Counted from the stretch's first letter, positions 9,119 through 18,040 are shown. The stretch: 64,000 nt of DNA from Candidatus Zymogenus saltonus (GCA_016929395.1 JAFGIX010000023.1:1-64000); one strand, 5' to 3'. Made by a program: numbers and translations. The notes: generated by a model not told the origin, from the sequence alone.

Positions 9119-9883
9119 ATGAGGATTGCCGAGACCGGGAGGATAAGCGATGTCCTGCCGGACGAGTTTATGGAGAGGAAGGAGTTTTACAAACGCTCCC
9201 TCGACCTCTTTCTCCTGATGATAGAGGCCCAGCCGGTAAATCCTCCAGCCTGGGGGCACATCGGGCTGCTCCTCTATGAGCTGGGGCGATTCGACAAGAG
9301 CCTCGGTTACTTCGCGATGATAAACGAGGTCGAGCCGAACAACGCCGTGGCGCTGGACGCCAGGGGGTTCATCGAAATGGAGCGGGGGAACTTTAAATCG
9401 GCCGTCTCTCACTTCGAGAGGGTGGTGGAGATTAGCCCGAAAAGACACGATGTGGCGTCAGACCTGGCCCTCTGTCTCTACCACGTTGGTAGATACGACG
9501 ACCTGAGGTCGCTCCTCGATGCCTCGGTGGGTAAAATGATGGGGGTAAAGGAATATTTCCTCTTAGGGAAGAGCGCCGACGCCCTGGGCGAGGAGTCGTC
9601 CGCCCACTACAAAAAGTGCATCGACCTCTACACGGCTCCCGCCGGCCCCGTCCGCGAGGCCCAGTACGCTTGCTTAAACGCCATGAGGGGGGCCGCCCTC
9701 TCCATGACAGGTGACGGAAAGGATAAAAGCGGGGAGGTAAAGAAGGCCTTTATGGAGGCGGCGCGGCGCGCGGGCCTCACCGACCCGGACAGGATGATCC
9801 TCTCAGCCTTCGACCTGACCTTCAAGGCGAGGGGGAAGTTTATTCGAGAGATAAAGGATCACATTTCAAGGTTAGATGGGTAA
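9119..9883 (+). CDS. TPR-repeat protein of unknown function
   Basis: A 254-residue soluble protein with no signal peptide. Residues about 30-130 form two or three tetratricopeptide repeats (for example AWGHIGLLLYELGRFDKSLGYF and the following ALDARGFIEMERGNFKSAVSHF); a second helical region follows. TPRs act as protein-binding scaffolds; no enzymatic domain is visible. AGGGAG sits six bases before the ATG. It is divergent from hisI-larA and followed by a long gene-free stretch. Confidence 0.75.
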   Translation: MRIAETGRISDVLPDEFMERKEFYKRSLDLFLLMIEAQPVNPPAWGHIGLLLYELGRFDKSLGYFAMINEVEPNNAVALDARGFIEMERGNFKSAVSHFERVVEISPKRHDVASDLALCLYHVGRYDDLRSLLDASVGKMMGVKEYFLLGKSADALGEESSAHYKKCIDLYTAPAGPVREAQYACLNAMRGAALSMTGDGKDKSGEVKKAFMEAARRAGLTDPDRMILSAFDLTFKARGKFIREIKDHISRLDG

Positions 9884-10327
9884 AGAGGCTTTAGTTGAAC
9901 CTGCCGAGACGCGGGGGCGGGTTTAATGTAGGCCCGGCTGGATTTTCTGCGGACTTCGATGTCGCCCTAAAGATGCGAAGCGGTCCCCCGGCGCTTCGAT
10001 TAGTATTCAACCCTGTCCCTGGGTTCCCCGCCCAAGTGCGAACAAAGCCCCGGCCGCCGAAACGAAGCTTGACTTAAAAGGGCAAAGGATGGGATGGTCG
10101 AGAAAGTTTTTTTAAGGGCACGGCCGGCCGAGGGGAAACCGCCCGTCCCCGCCTTTATAATCCCTTCGATCGAGGACGGCGCCCGGCCCCGGTTCCAGGC
10201 CGATCGGAGACTTATTACGCCGCATCAATTTGCGTTTAGAGTTTCTGCAGGCTCCGAAATGTCCGGGGAATTTGAGGCAACAGGCAGGTTGCGGAAATTC
10301 GACATTCTTGAAACGTCAGGCGGCCAC
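9884..10327. other. Gene-free stretch before the recJ 3' array
   Basis: No convincing gene was found. Two short plus-strand open frames (9895-10077 and 10094-10339) lack family resemblance, have no good ribosome binding site, and the second runs into the repeat array. Composition is GC-rich. The sequence may be decayed coding DNA. Confidence 0.4.
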
Positions 10328-10589
10328 CCCAATAAATAGACGACCCGACTTCTTTAATAAACCGACAGCCCCCCAATAAACAGACGATCCGGCCTTAAGC
10401 CGGGCGGGAATCTGTTGCGCCACATTACAGGGTATTTTTTTGGACAGCATCCCCCTGTTATTAACGGCGACGACCCCCCCCCAATAAATAGATGCCCCGA
10501 CCCCTTTAATAAACCGACGATCCCTACCAATAAACAGATGACCCGACCCCCCGACATCAATAACAACAACCCCGACCCGCCCCGACCGA
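10328..10589 (-). repeat. Degenerate tandem array after the recJ stop (G-rich on the sense strand)
   Basis: Read on the minus strand, the array starts at the recJ stop codon. It consists of about ten variant copies of a roughly 20-base unit of the form GTCGTCTGTTTATTGGGGG (for example CATCTATTTATT-G9 and GTCGGTTTATTAAAGGGG). Copies differ by substitutions and by the length of the G run. It is not a CRISPR array: units are degenerate and there are no unique spacers. Confidence 0.7.
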
Positions 10590-12338
10590 TTACACCACCT
10601 TTATATCCCGGATGTTGAGCTCCGTTCCGCTCCCCCTCTCCCACTTGTTCTCCCTGAGGTTGAAGACGATGTCCACGACATCCATCCCGTTTCGCGCCAT
10701 CTCCCCCTTCCCGAAGGCTATTGCGTCCCACCTGCAGTTCTTGTCCTTGAAGGCGATCTTCAGGTGGTTTTTACCCACCAGCCTCGCCTCGTTCACCACG
10801 AGCCCCCTGGCCAGAAAGAGGGGCTCCGGATTTGCGGAGCCGAAGGGCGCAAGGAGCTTCGTCTCGTGAAGGAGGTTGTATCTCTGGATGTCCGTGAGTG
10901 TTATCTCAGCATCTATCTTCAGCGCGGGGATGAAGTGGTCGTCCGTGGTCATCTCGGTGACGACCTCCTCGAACCTCTCTCTGAAAAGGTCAATCTTGTC
11001 CGCCTCGATCGCCAGCCCTGCGGCATATTTGTGCCCCCCGAATTCGATGAGCAGCGACTCGAGCTGCAATATCCCCCTGTATATATGAAACCCGGAGATG
11101 CTCCTCGCGGAGCCCTTGCCCATCCCGTCCATGAGGGAGACCATGATCGTGGGGCGGTAGTAGCGGTCCACAAGCCTCGACGCCACGATCCCCACAACGC
11201 CCGGGTGCCAGTTGTTCGAGGCAAGCACTATGGAGCGTCGATCGTCGAGGATGCCGTCCCTGTCGATGATCTCTATCGCCTCGTTTAAGACCTCCTCCTC
11301 CATAATCTGTCTTTTGCTGTTCTCGATCTCGATACTCTGGGCGATGGAAAGGGCCTGGGCGGGATCGTTTGTGGTCAAGAGCCTCACGCTGTCCATGGCG
11401 CTTCCGATCCTTCCCGAAGCATTCAGCCTCGGGGCGAGGCGAAAGCTCACCGTTCCCGTGCTTATGTTATCCTTTTTCACACCGGAGACCTCCCTCAAGG
11501 CGACGATGCCCGGGCGGTGGTCTTCCGTAAGCTCGACCAGTCCGTACCTGACAAACAGCCTGTTTTCTCCCGTCAGGGGGACGATGTCGGCTATGGTGCC
11601 CAGGGCCACGAGGTCGAGGTATCTTTTGAGATTCGGAAGTTCCTCGACGAAGAGTCCCCTGTCTCTCATCTCCTTTCTTAACGCGATGAGAAAATTGTAC
11701 GCGATCCCGACCCCGGCAAGGCTCTTGGTAGGGAATCTGCAGTCGGCCCTCTTAGGATTCAGGACCGCATCGGCTTTCGGCATCACCTCCGGCACCTCAT
11801 GGTGGTCAGTGACGATCACCTCCATCCCCAGCGACTTTGCGAGGGCTATCTCGTCGACGTTGGAGATGCCGCAGTCGACGGTAAAGATGAGATCGGCCCC
11901 CTTCTCCTTCATGTTGCGGACGCTGTCGGCCCTCAGGCCGTACCCCTCGCCTACCCTCTCGGGGATGTAGTAATTCGCATCTATCCCGACGGCCTTGAGA
12001 AACAGGACGATTATCGAGACCGCCGTAACCCCGTCCACGTCGTAGTCGCCGAAAACCCAGATATTCTTTCTCGAAACAATAGCCTCGATCATAATCTTAA
12101 CCGCCCTGTCCATGTCGGCCATCAGATAAGTATCGGGAAATTGCGAGAGGTCTGGAAAGAGGAATTCATGGGCGTCATAGGCATCCGTGATGTCCCTGTT
12201 CAAGAGAAGCCTCGAGGTCACCTCGGAGATTTCAAGGTCATACAATCTTTTGAGGTCATCTTTAAGGCCATAGACCGTATCGTCGCTCTGATCGGCCCGG
12301 TCCCATTTATATTCAATAGGCATGTAGTTGAGACTCAT
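10590..12338 (-). CDS. recJ: Single-stranded-DNA-specific exonuclease RecJ
   Basis: A 5'-3' single-strand exonuclease in recombination and repair. The DHH phosphoesterase domain carries FGDYDVDGVTA (about residue 90) and VTDHHE (about 180); a DHHA1 domain with the FGGHKYAAG motif lies near residue 455, and a C-terminal OB-type domain follows. The start is ambiguous: the longest frame opens with TTG at 12368, which lies inside the -35 element. ATG 12338 coincides with the predicted transcription start (leaderless), and ATG 12323 is next. ATG 12338 gives 582 residues. The gene is divergent from ssb and followed directly by a G-rich repeat array. Confidence 0.93.
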   Translation of the reverse strand: MSLNYMPIEYKWDRADQSDDTVYGLKDDLKRLYDLEISEVTSRLLLNRDITDAYDAHEFLFPDLSQFPDTYLMADMDRAVKIMIEAIVSRKNIWVFGDYDVDGVTAVSIIVLFLKAVGIDANYYIPERVGEGYGLRADSVRNMKEKGADLIFTVDCGISNVDEIALAKSLGMEVIVTDHHEVPEVMPKADAVLNPKRADCRFPTKSLAGVGIAYNFLIALRKEMRDRGLFVEELPNLKRYLDLVALGTIADIVPLTGENRLFVRYGLVELTEDHRPGIVALREVSGVKKDNISTGTVSFRLAPRLNASGRIGSAMDSVRLLTTNDPAQALSIAQSIEIENSKRQIMEEEVLNEAIEIIDRDGILDDRRSIVLASNNWHPGVVGIVASRLVDRYYRPTIMVSLMDGMGKGSARSISGFHIYRGILQLESLLIEFGGHKYAAGLAIEADKIDLFRERFEEVVTEMTTDDHFIPALKIDAEITLTDIQRYNLLHETKLLAPFGSANPEPLFLARGLVVNEARLVGKNHLKIAFKDKNCRWDAIAFGKGEMARNGMDVVDIVFNLRENKWERGSGTELNIRDIKVV

Positions 12339-12344
12339 ATTAAA

Positions 12345-12373
12345 ATTATAGTTGAACAGAGGGGTCAAGTCAA
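12345..12373 (-). promoter_or_regulatory. Sigma-70-type promoter of recJ
   Basis: On the minus strand TTGACT (12373-12368) and TATAAT (12350-12345) are separated by exactly 17 bases. The expected start of transcription is at or within a base or two of ATG 12338, so the message would be leaderless or nearly so. Confidence 0.6.
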
Positions 12374-12388
12374 CAATAACACCGCTAT

Positions 12389-12427
12389 CGGATAAAAAAA
12401 GGATACATATTTTATCCGCTTTTTTTC
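12389..12427. other. Hairpin with T run in the recJ-ssb intergenic region
   Basis: CGGATAAAA and TTTTATCCG pair around a loop, followed on the plus strand by CTTTTTTT. No plus-strand gene ends before it, so it is not an ordinary gene terminator. It could block read-through towards ssb from antisense transcription. Confidence 0.35.
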
Positions 12428-12488
12428 TTCGGATTTGTCAAAGGGCGAAGGCCGGTTTTCGCGGCGGCCCCTTATTCTGAAAAAAAAC

Positions 12489-12516
12489 TTGACTTGTCAC
12501 ACTGCGGTGGTAAAAT
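12489..12516 (+). promoter_or_regulatory. Promoter of ssb
   Basis: TTGACT (12489-12494), a 16-base spacer and TAAAAT (12511-12516). The ssb GTG start at 12561 follows after about 38 bases of leader with AGGATGGGG as ribosome binding site. Confidence 0.55.
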
Positions 12517-12560
12517 CGAAATATGTAAAGAAATGTAATAACATATAATAGGATGGGGAT

Positions 12561-13004
12561 GTGAGTGTTAATAAAGCTATTCTTGTTGGGAATCTTGGAT
12601 CGGACCCAGAGGTAAGGTATACGCCAAGCGGCAGACCCGTAGCCACCTTCAGCATCGCCACAAACGAGAAGTGGACGGACAAAAACACCGGCGAAAAACA
12701 GGAGAGGACCGAATGGCATCGAATCGTGGCTTGGGGCAGGCTCGGCGAGATATGCGGGGAATATCTGTCCAAGGGAAAGCAGATCTACATTGAAGGCAGA
12801 ATCCAGACGCGCTCGTGGGAAGACCGGGACGGCAACAGGCGGTATACCACCGAGATCGTCGCCCAGACCATGCAGATGCTGGGCAGACGGGGAGAAACAG
12901 GCGATTTCAACGAGGGGGGGGGAAGGGATTTCGACGACGGGGGGGATGTACCCCCGATTCATGAAGGTCCCACGGGCCCCGATGACGACGATATCCCCTT
13001 TTAG
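12561..13004 (+). CDS. ssb: Single-stranded DNA-binding protein
   Basis: Binds and protects single-stranded DNA in replication and repair. The 147-residue protein has an OB fold (about 1-107: [37 protein letters not shown]), a glycine- and acid-rich linker, and the C-terminal tip DDDDIPF that recruits partner proteins. The GTG start is supported by AGGATGGGG just upstream. It is followed eight bases later by the polyprenyl synthase gene and is divergent from recJ. Confidence 0.96.
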   Translation: MSVNKAILVGNLGSDPEVRYTPSGRPVATFSIATNEKWTDKNTGEKQERTEWHRIVAWGRLGEICGEYLSKGKQIYIEGRIQTRSWEDRDGNRRYTTEIVAQTMQMLGRRGETGDFNEGGGRDFDDGGDVPPIHEGPTGPDDDDIPF

Positions 13005-13012
13005 TTCACGAT

Positions 13013-13984
13013 ATGACAAAACCCTTCGCATTAATCCAGAGTGAGCTGGAAGAAGTAGAAGCAGAAATACGGAGAAATATATACTCCGAGGTGAATCTCA
13101 TCCCAGAGATAGTGAAGCATATCATGTTTTCCGGGGGGAAGAGGTTTCGGCCGGCTCTTCTGATTTTATGTTCAAGGCTCTTTAAAAACGAGAACAACAG
13201 GAAGTCCATTTCCCTCGCGGGGGTAATAGAGCTCGTTCACACCGCCACGCTGCTTCACGACGACGTGGTGGACAGCGCCGAATTAAGAAGGGGAGTGGAG
13301 TCAGCCAATATACTGTGGGGCAACCAGACGAGCATCCTCGTGGGCGATTTCCTTATATCCCAGGCCTTCTCCATGATGGTGGAGGTGGGAGACTTAAGGA
13401 TCCTCGACATAGTCTCCCTGACTACAAAAAAGATGACCGAGGGAGAAATGTTTCAGATCGCCCTTGAAAATGCATTGAACATAACCGAGGAGCAGTATCT
13501 CAAGCTCATCCACAACAAAACCGCCGTACTGATCGCCTCGGCCTGCAGGATAGGGGCACTTTTGGGCGGAACGGAAAAATCGAACGAGGAAAAGCTGGCA
13601 AAATTCGGCGAGGGGGTGGGCATGGCGTTCCAGATAGTGGATGACGTCCTCGATTATTCCTCCGACCTGAAAGAGGTGGGTAAACCGGTCGGAAACGACC
13701 TGGCGGAACAGAAGGCGACCCTCCCCTTGATATTCTCCCTTTTGAAAATGAGCGACGGGGAGAGAGATAAAACGGCAGAGATTTTTTTCGCCGACAAAAA
13801 AAGCGAAGAAGACTTCAGCTACATTTTCGGCATCGTAAAACAACACGGCGGAATAGAATATTCCATGAAAAAGGCCAAGTCCTTTACCGAAAGCGCGAAA
13901 GAGGAGCTGGTGGATTTTCCCGATTCCGAGGAAAAACAGGCACTTTTTGATCTCGCGGACTACGTAATAGAGAGAAGGGCTTAA
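13013..13984 (+). CDS. ispB: Polyprenyl diphosphate synthase (IspB/HepT type)
   Basis: A long-chain trans-prenyltransferase that extends farnesyl or geranylgeranyl diphosphate with IPP to make quinone side chains. The 323-residue protein has FSGGKRFRP near residue 40, the first aspartate-rich motif HDDVVD near residue 82 followed by LRRG, and the second, VDDVLDY, near residue 210. Small residues ahead of the first motif fit a long-chain product; the exact length cannot be read from sequence. It probably forms an operon with ssb. A G-rich array follows the stop. Confidence 0.9.
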   Translation: MTKPFALIQSELEEVEAEIRRNIYSEVNLIPEIVKHIMFSGGKRFRPALLILCSRLFKNENNRKSISLAGVIELVHTATLLHDDVVDSAELRRGVESANILWGNQTSILVGDFLISQAFSMMVEVGDLRILDIVSLTTKKMTEGEMFQIALENALNITEEQYLKLIHNKTAVLIASACRIGALLGGTEKSNEEKLAKFGEGVGMAFQIVDDVLDYSSDLKEVGKPVGNDLAEQKATLPLIFSLLKMSDGERDKTAEIFFADKKSEEDFSYIFGIVKQHGGIEYSMKKAKSFTESAKEELVDFPDSEEKQALFDLADYVIERRA

Positions 13985-13989
13985 AACAC

Positions 13990-14305
13990 CGGCGGCGGTT
14001 GGCGATTGGATATATCTTGGATCAGGGGGAGTAGGCAAGATTTTTGGGGGGGCCGGGCAGGATTTGAATTGAGGGGGCCGGGCAAGACTTTGATTTGGGG
14101 GGGCAAGATTTTTTAGGGGGCGGGCAAGACTTGGACCGAGGGGAGGCCGGGCACACCCTGGAATTAGGAGCGGTTGGATACCTCTTGAAATAGGAAGCAA
14201 TCAAAAACCGTCTGCATTGAGAAGCGGTTGGTTGTCCCTTACATTGAAGAGGAGATAAATAACCCTTGCATTAAGGGAAGATAAGAAACACCCTTTATCG
14301 ACCGA
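13990..14305 (+). repeat. Degenerate 24-28-base tandem array after the polyprenyl synthase stop
   Basis: About eleven diverged units fill almost the whole gap to the next gene. Each contains a core like CTTG-ATT followed by a G-rich part; the first half has GGGGGCCGGGCAAGAC variants and the second half has more relaxed copies (GCGGTTGG...CTTGAAATAGGAA) with a 27-base spacing. The array is G-rich on the sense strand of the preceding gene. No open frame here looks like a gene. Confidence 0.7.
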
Positions 14306-14319
14306 AAACTCCCGAAATT

Positions 14320-15888
14320 ATGGAATCAAACGTCCCAACAGCAGAATCCGTCATTATAGAAATATACAGGGCCCAAAAAGGAAGGACCATGTACCCCGAG
14401 GGTCACCCATCGCTGAAGAAGTCCTACGAAAACGCATATAGTGTCCTGCAGAGGTTTCTGGAAAGCGAGCGGGAGCTGGACATCTCTTTAAAAAAGGAAG
14501 GACTGTTCAACAAGGATTTCCCCTTAAACAAGGGAAACGAGGTAATAAAGCATCTCACTCAAGATATGAACATGAAGAGTGTATCAAACCTCACCTTCAA
14601 AAACGGTTTGACGCTCGAGGAGTTCAATTCATTTATGAACCTCTTTGCAATGGAACACAGCCAGTTCAGGGAGGCCGGCGGGGCAATAAAGCTTTTCAGC
14701 GAAAATGGAATAAAGCTGATAACGGTAAAAGAGGCGGCCTTCGACGGGCTTATAAAGGAGGGGTACGCGGAAGAAGGAGCCGAGGAAATCGGCGAGGCCG
14801 AGGAAGAAGTCAAAGTCGACATCGAGATGCCCGAAGAGATCGAGGAGGAGGAAGAAGAGGACAAGGAGCTGGTTGAAGAGATAGAACGCCTGATAATGCT
14901 TCTGGTCAAAGAGACAAACCCGAACAGAATCAAAAAGATTCTTATCAACATCATAAAGCTCGCAGGCGAGCTCACCGCCCAGGAGAAGATCGATTACGCC
15001 CTGAAGCTGCTTACCGCGGTATCCAAGGAAGCTCACCCGAGGAGGAGACGCCCCAAGGAAATTCAGCAGATGTGCGTCAAAACGGTGAGAAAATGCGCAA
15101 CCGAAAAAGTCATCAAGGGCGCTCTGGATAACTTCGGGAAAAAGGATGAAAAGCTCAGGAATGAGCTTGGAATACTGATTAAGGTCATAGGAGATGAGAC
15201 CATTACGCCCGCCCTGGAATTATTGATCGAAAGCGAGGACTCCTTTATAAGGCGAAACCTCATCAAGCTCATAGTAAGCTTCGGAGAGATGGCGAGACCC
15301 AAGGTGGAGATACTCCTCTTCGACAACAGATGGTTCGTTGTGAGAAACATGGCCAATATATTGGGGGAGATAAAGAGCGAGAAATCCCTGAACTCCCTGT
15401 CTAGGGTAATGAATCACGACGAGATCAGGGTACAGAGGGAGGTAATCAAGGCGCTGACAAAAATCGGCGGAAAGAACGTAACTATTTTTTTCCTCCGAAT
15501 GCTGGAGAACGCCCCGCAGCAGCTCGCCTTTATCCTGATCAATTCGCTGGGCGCCCTCGGTGATGCAATGGCCGTAGAACCCCTTGTAAACATTGCAACA
15601 ACGAGGGACATGTTTTACAGGAACTTCGAGATCAGGAGGGAGGCGATTAATTCCCTCGCGAGGCTCGGCAGCAAGGATTCTATGGACGCCCTGGGGAAGA
15701 TCCTTCTAAAGGGCGAGTTTCTCGGGGGAATCAGAAATGAAGAGTTGAGAATAACAGCGGCCAAGGCGCTGGGCAAACTCGGGGGAGAAAAGGCCATCGG
15801 ATTTTTATTTAAGGCCGCCAAGAAGCGTAACAGTAACATTAAAAGGGCTTCGTTGGCCGCGCTAAAGGCGCTCGGTGTTGAAATATGA
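14320..15888 (+). CDS. HEAT-repeat protein with N-terminal YPxxHPS module
   Basis: A 522-residue soluble protein. Residues about 8-145 form a module beginning with MYPEGHPSL that also starts the next gene's product. An acidic linker of mostly Glu (about 150-190) follows, then HEAT/armadillo-type helical repeats to the end (for example ALELLIESEDSFIRRNLIKL and LGKLGGEKAIGFLFKA). HEAT repeats bind proteins. The stop overlaps the HD-GYP start by four bases (ATGA), so the two are translationally coupled and probably act together in a signalling role. No enzyme domain was seen. Confidence 0.8.
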   Translation: MESNVPTAESVIIEIYRAQKGRTMYPEGHPSLKKSYENAYSVLQRFLESERELDISLKKEGLFNKDFPLNKGNEVIKHLTQDMNMKSVSNLTFKNGLTLEEFNSFMNLFAMEHSQFREAGGAIKLFSENGIKLITVKEAAFDGLIKEGYAEEGAEEIGEAEEEVKVDIEMPEEIEEEEEEDKELVEEIERLIMLLVKETNPNRIKKILINIIKLAGELTAQEKIDYALKLLTAVSKEAHPRRRRPKEIQQMCVKTVRKCATEKVIKGALDNFGKKDEKLRNELGILIKVIGDETITPALELLIESEDSFIRRNLIKLIVSFGEMARPKVEILLFDNRWFVVRNMANILGEIKSEKSLNSLSRVMNHDEIRVQREVIKALTKIGGKNVTIFFLRMLENAPQQLAFILINSLGALGDAMAVEPLVNIATTRDMFYRNFEIRREAINSLARLGSKDSMDALGKILLKGEFLGGIRNEELRITAAKALGKLGGEKAIGFLFKAAKKRNSNIKRASLAALKALGVEI

Positions 15889-17258
15889 ACGATAAAGTAG
15901 ACGAAAAAAAGACTAAAGAGCTTTTCATCAATACGATGAAATTCATGGGCGGGGCCCTGTCCAGCTTGAAGCTGTATCCCGAGACACACCCGTCCGTTAC
16001 AAAAACCATAGACGAGCTCTACGCGGCCCTGCAAAAACTAATCGGGGATAAAAACCGTATAGTCATCGCCGTCACAAGAAATATCCCTGTCCTGGACGGC
16101 GTCCCGGTATACGAGAGCAACGTTCATCTCCAGTCCTTTACCAAGCTTATTCAAGATAAAGGGATTGAGCTGATTATTATTAAATCCTCACTGAAAAGGA
16201 AGGAGCTTGCGCCCTTCATCGAGCTTGTAAATAAGAAACCTGAAGATGTTGAAACGGAAGATCTGAATTTCCTGCTGGAGAAGAAGGAAGTCAGAAGCAT
16301 CCTGATAAAAGACATAAATTTCACGGAAAGCGCCAGAGAGACCTACTTTTCAGCAATAGACGCGATCGAAAAGACGCTGGACGATATAAGGATGGGCAAC
16401 AAGATCAACGTATTCGAAAACAAACGGGCGGTAAAGGGCATTGTCAACAGCATCTTGATAGACAAGAGCGTTCTCCTCTCCCTCTCCATGATAAAAAATT
16501 TCAACGACTACCTCTTCTCCCACTCCGTAAACGTCTGTATAATAGCCTCGGCCCTCGCCGAGGAGATCGGCTTCAACGACGAAGAAATCAATGAAATTGG
16601 GCTCGGAGGACTCCTGCACGATATAGGCAAACTGAAAACCCCCAAGACCGTCCTCCTGAAACCTGGAAAGCTCAACGATCAAGAATGGAAGGTGATGAGG
16701 CAGCACCCCTCATTAGGTTTCGAGCTGATTTACGGTCTGAAAGGGATAGACAAGAAGATCGCAAGGATGGTCTACGAGCATCACATGAGGCCCAACGTCA
16801 AGGGATACCCGAAGCCAAAGGAGAACTCCAAGCCGATAGCGGAGAGCCAGATAATCGCCATAGCCGATACCTACGACGCATGCACAACCTTAAGACCCTA
16901 CCAGAATCCCCTCTCGCCGGCGGAAGCCATGGCGAAGATGAAAAAGATGACCAAGGAGACGGGGGATTTCAACATGGAGTACCTGGAAGTCTTTTTCAAC
17001 ATGATGGGCCTATATCCGATAGGAACGGCCGTCAGGCTCGACACCAACGAGCTGGCCCTCGTATCCAGATATACCCAGAAACGAAAAATACCGATAGTCA
17101 AAATCTTCATGAGCCGTGAGGGAAAAATCATCGATGAGCCGAAGGAGGTCGATCTCAACGACAAGAACATCGACACCGGAAAACCGCTCCGCTCCATAAT
17201 CTCAGAGGTGGATATACTCGCCAGAAATATCGACCCTACCGTGATTCTCGCAAAGTAG
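15885..17258 (+). CDS. HD-GYP domain phosphodiesterase with N-terminal YPxxHPS module
   Basis: HD-GYP proteins usually hydrolyse cyclic di-GMP. The 457-residue protein begins with the module shared with the preceding gene (LYPETHPSV at about residue 29), followed by the HD-GYP domain (about 190-380). The metal and signature motifs are present: HSVNVC, LLHDIGKLKTP, EHHMRPNVKGYP (the GYP), and ADTYDACTT. A C-terminal beta-rich tail of about 70 residues follows. There is no receiver or membrane segment, so input probably comes through the N-terminal module or the coupled HEAT protein. Substrate is inferred from the family. Confidence 0.88.
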   Translation: MNDKVDEKKTKELFINTMKFMGGALSSLKLYPETHPSVTKTIDELYAALQKLIGDKNRIVIAVTRNIPVLDGVPVYESNVHLQSFTKLIQDKGIELIIIKSSLKRKELAPFIELVNKKPEDVETEDLNFLLEKKEVRSILIKDINFTESARETYFSAIDAIEKTLDDIRMGNKINVFENKRAVKGIVNSILIDKSVLLSLSMIKNFNDYLFSHSVNVCIIASALAEEIGFNDEEINEIGLGGLLHDIGKLKTPKTVLLKPGKLNDQEWKVMRQHPSLGFELIYGLKGIDKKIARMVYEHHMRPNVKGYPKPKENSKPIAESQIIAIADTYDACTTLRPYQNPLSPAEAMAKMKKMTKETGDFNMEYLEVFFNMMGLYPIGTAVRLDTNELALVSRYTQKRKIPIVKIFMSREGKIIDEPKEVDLNDKNIDTGKPLRSIISEVDILARNIDPTVILAK

Positions 17259-17296
17259 AACCGCATCACTATAGGGGGTGACACAACCCATGCGCC

Positions 17297-17410
17297 CATA
17301 GATGGGAAAAGTGCCCCGGCGGCCTTGGGCAATTTGCCTCAACATACAACCGACACGGCCAGTAAATCCATAAATGGGAAAGATGTCTTGGTGGTCTTGG
17401 GTAAATCACC
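17297..17410. repeat. Two imperfect 42-bp direct repeats
   Basis: CATAGATGGGAAA... at 17297-17338 and CATAAATGGGAAA... at 17369-17410 align over 42 bases with about ten differences (72-base period). They lie in the 782-base gap after the HD-GYP gene. Between 17411 and 17880 there are an AT palindrome (about 17446-17464), a TGCGGT/ACCGCA hairpin (about 17567-17587) and a repeated TGCGACATCGA; no gene was recognised. Confidence 0.5.
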
Positions 17411-17882
17411 TTGTCATTTGGCCGGACAATCAATGCATCTTCGGTCGTTTTTGTTTAACAAAAACTCTACAGGGTATACACGTCCGAATGATTGACTCCG
17501 GCATATTATATGTAGATTCGCCTCGCCCCTTCACGCCACTATCAATCGCGTTATGCGGTGTAAGAGTTGATTTGCGGTCTCGAAAAAACCGCATTACCGC
17601 CTCGTTCAAACCCCGGGGCAATACCGGCAATTTGAGGTAAAAGAATTTTTCTTTGAAAAAAAATCAGGCACGTTTGTTTGATTCAAGCCGAACAGGATTT
17701 GGATCGAATCTGCGACATCGACAAAGGCAGGAGTGTTTCTTGCGACATCGATACCATGACATCCCGATATTCTTTTGGTATTTAATATTGAAACGCAACG
17801 ACTGCGCCACTTGAACAGCGCTTGATATTAAAGAAACAATGGCGAAGGTGTGATAGATATCTTAGATATGATAACTACGGTG

Positions 17883-18040
17883 AGACAACAACATCGGTAA
17901 ACAACCGCCCCCATAACGACCGCCCCCCTTAATAATCCCCCCCCCACACAATCCCGACCCCCTGTTACAATACCGACCGACCCCTCCGTCAGTTAAAAAA
18001 ACGCCTCTCATTCTATAGGATATAATTCCCCGACAGCCCC
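17883..18040 (-). repeat. G-rich degenerate array after the HEAT gene stop
   Basis: Read on the minus strand, directly after the stop of 18041-18607, there is a row of units such as GGGGTCGGTCGGTATTGTAACA, GGGGGTCGGGATTGTGTG and GGGGGCGGTTGTTTACC. Unit length is about 18-22 bases and copies are diverged. It has the same placement and strand bias as the recJ array but another sequence. Confidence 0.6.

Noticed and set aside
10094-10339. 81-residue open frame after the TPR gene
   Set aside because: Runs into the repeat array, has no family resemblance and no convincing ribosome binding site.
10328-10589. CRISPR array
   Set aside because: Repeat units are degenerate and contiguous, with no constant repeat and no unique spacers; no cas gene nearby.
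12369-12427. Terminator of a plus-strand gene before ssb
   Set aside because: No plus-strand gene ends there; the hairpin is listed as unassigned.
17560-17640. tRNA gene
   Set aside because: A GTTCAAACC resembles a T-loop, but no acceptor stem, D-arm or anticodon arm can be drawn around it. No tRNA was seen elsewhere in the window.
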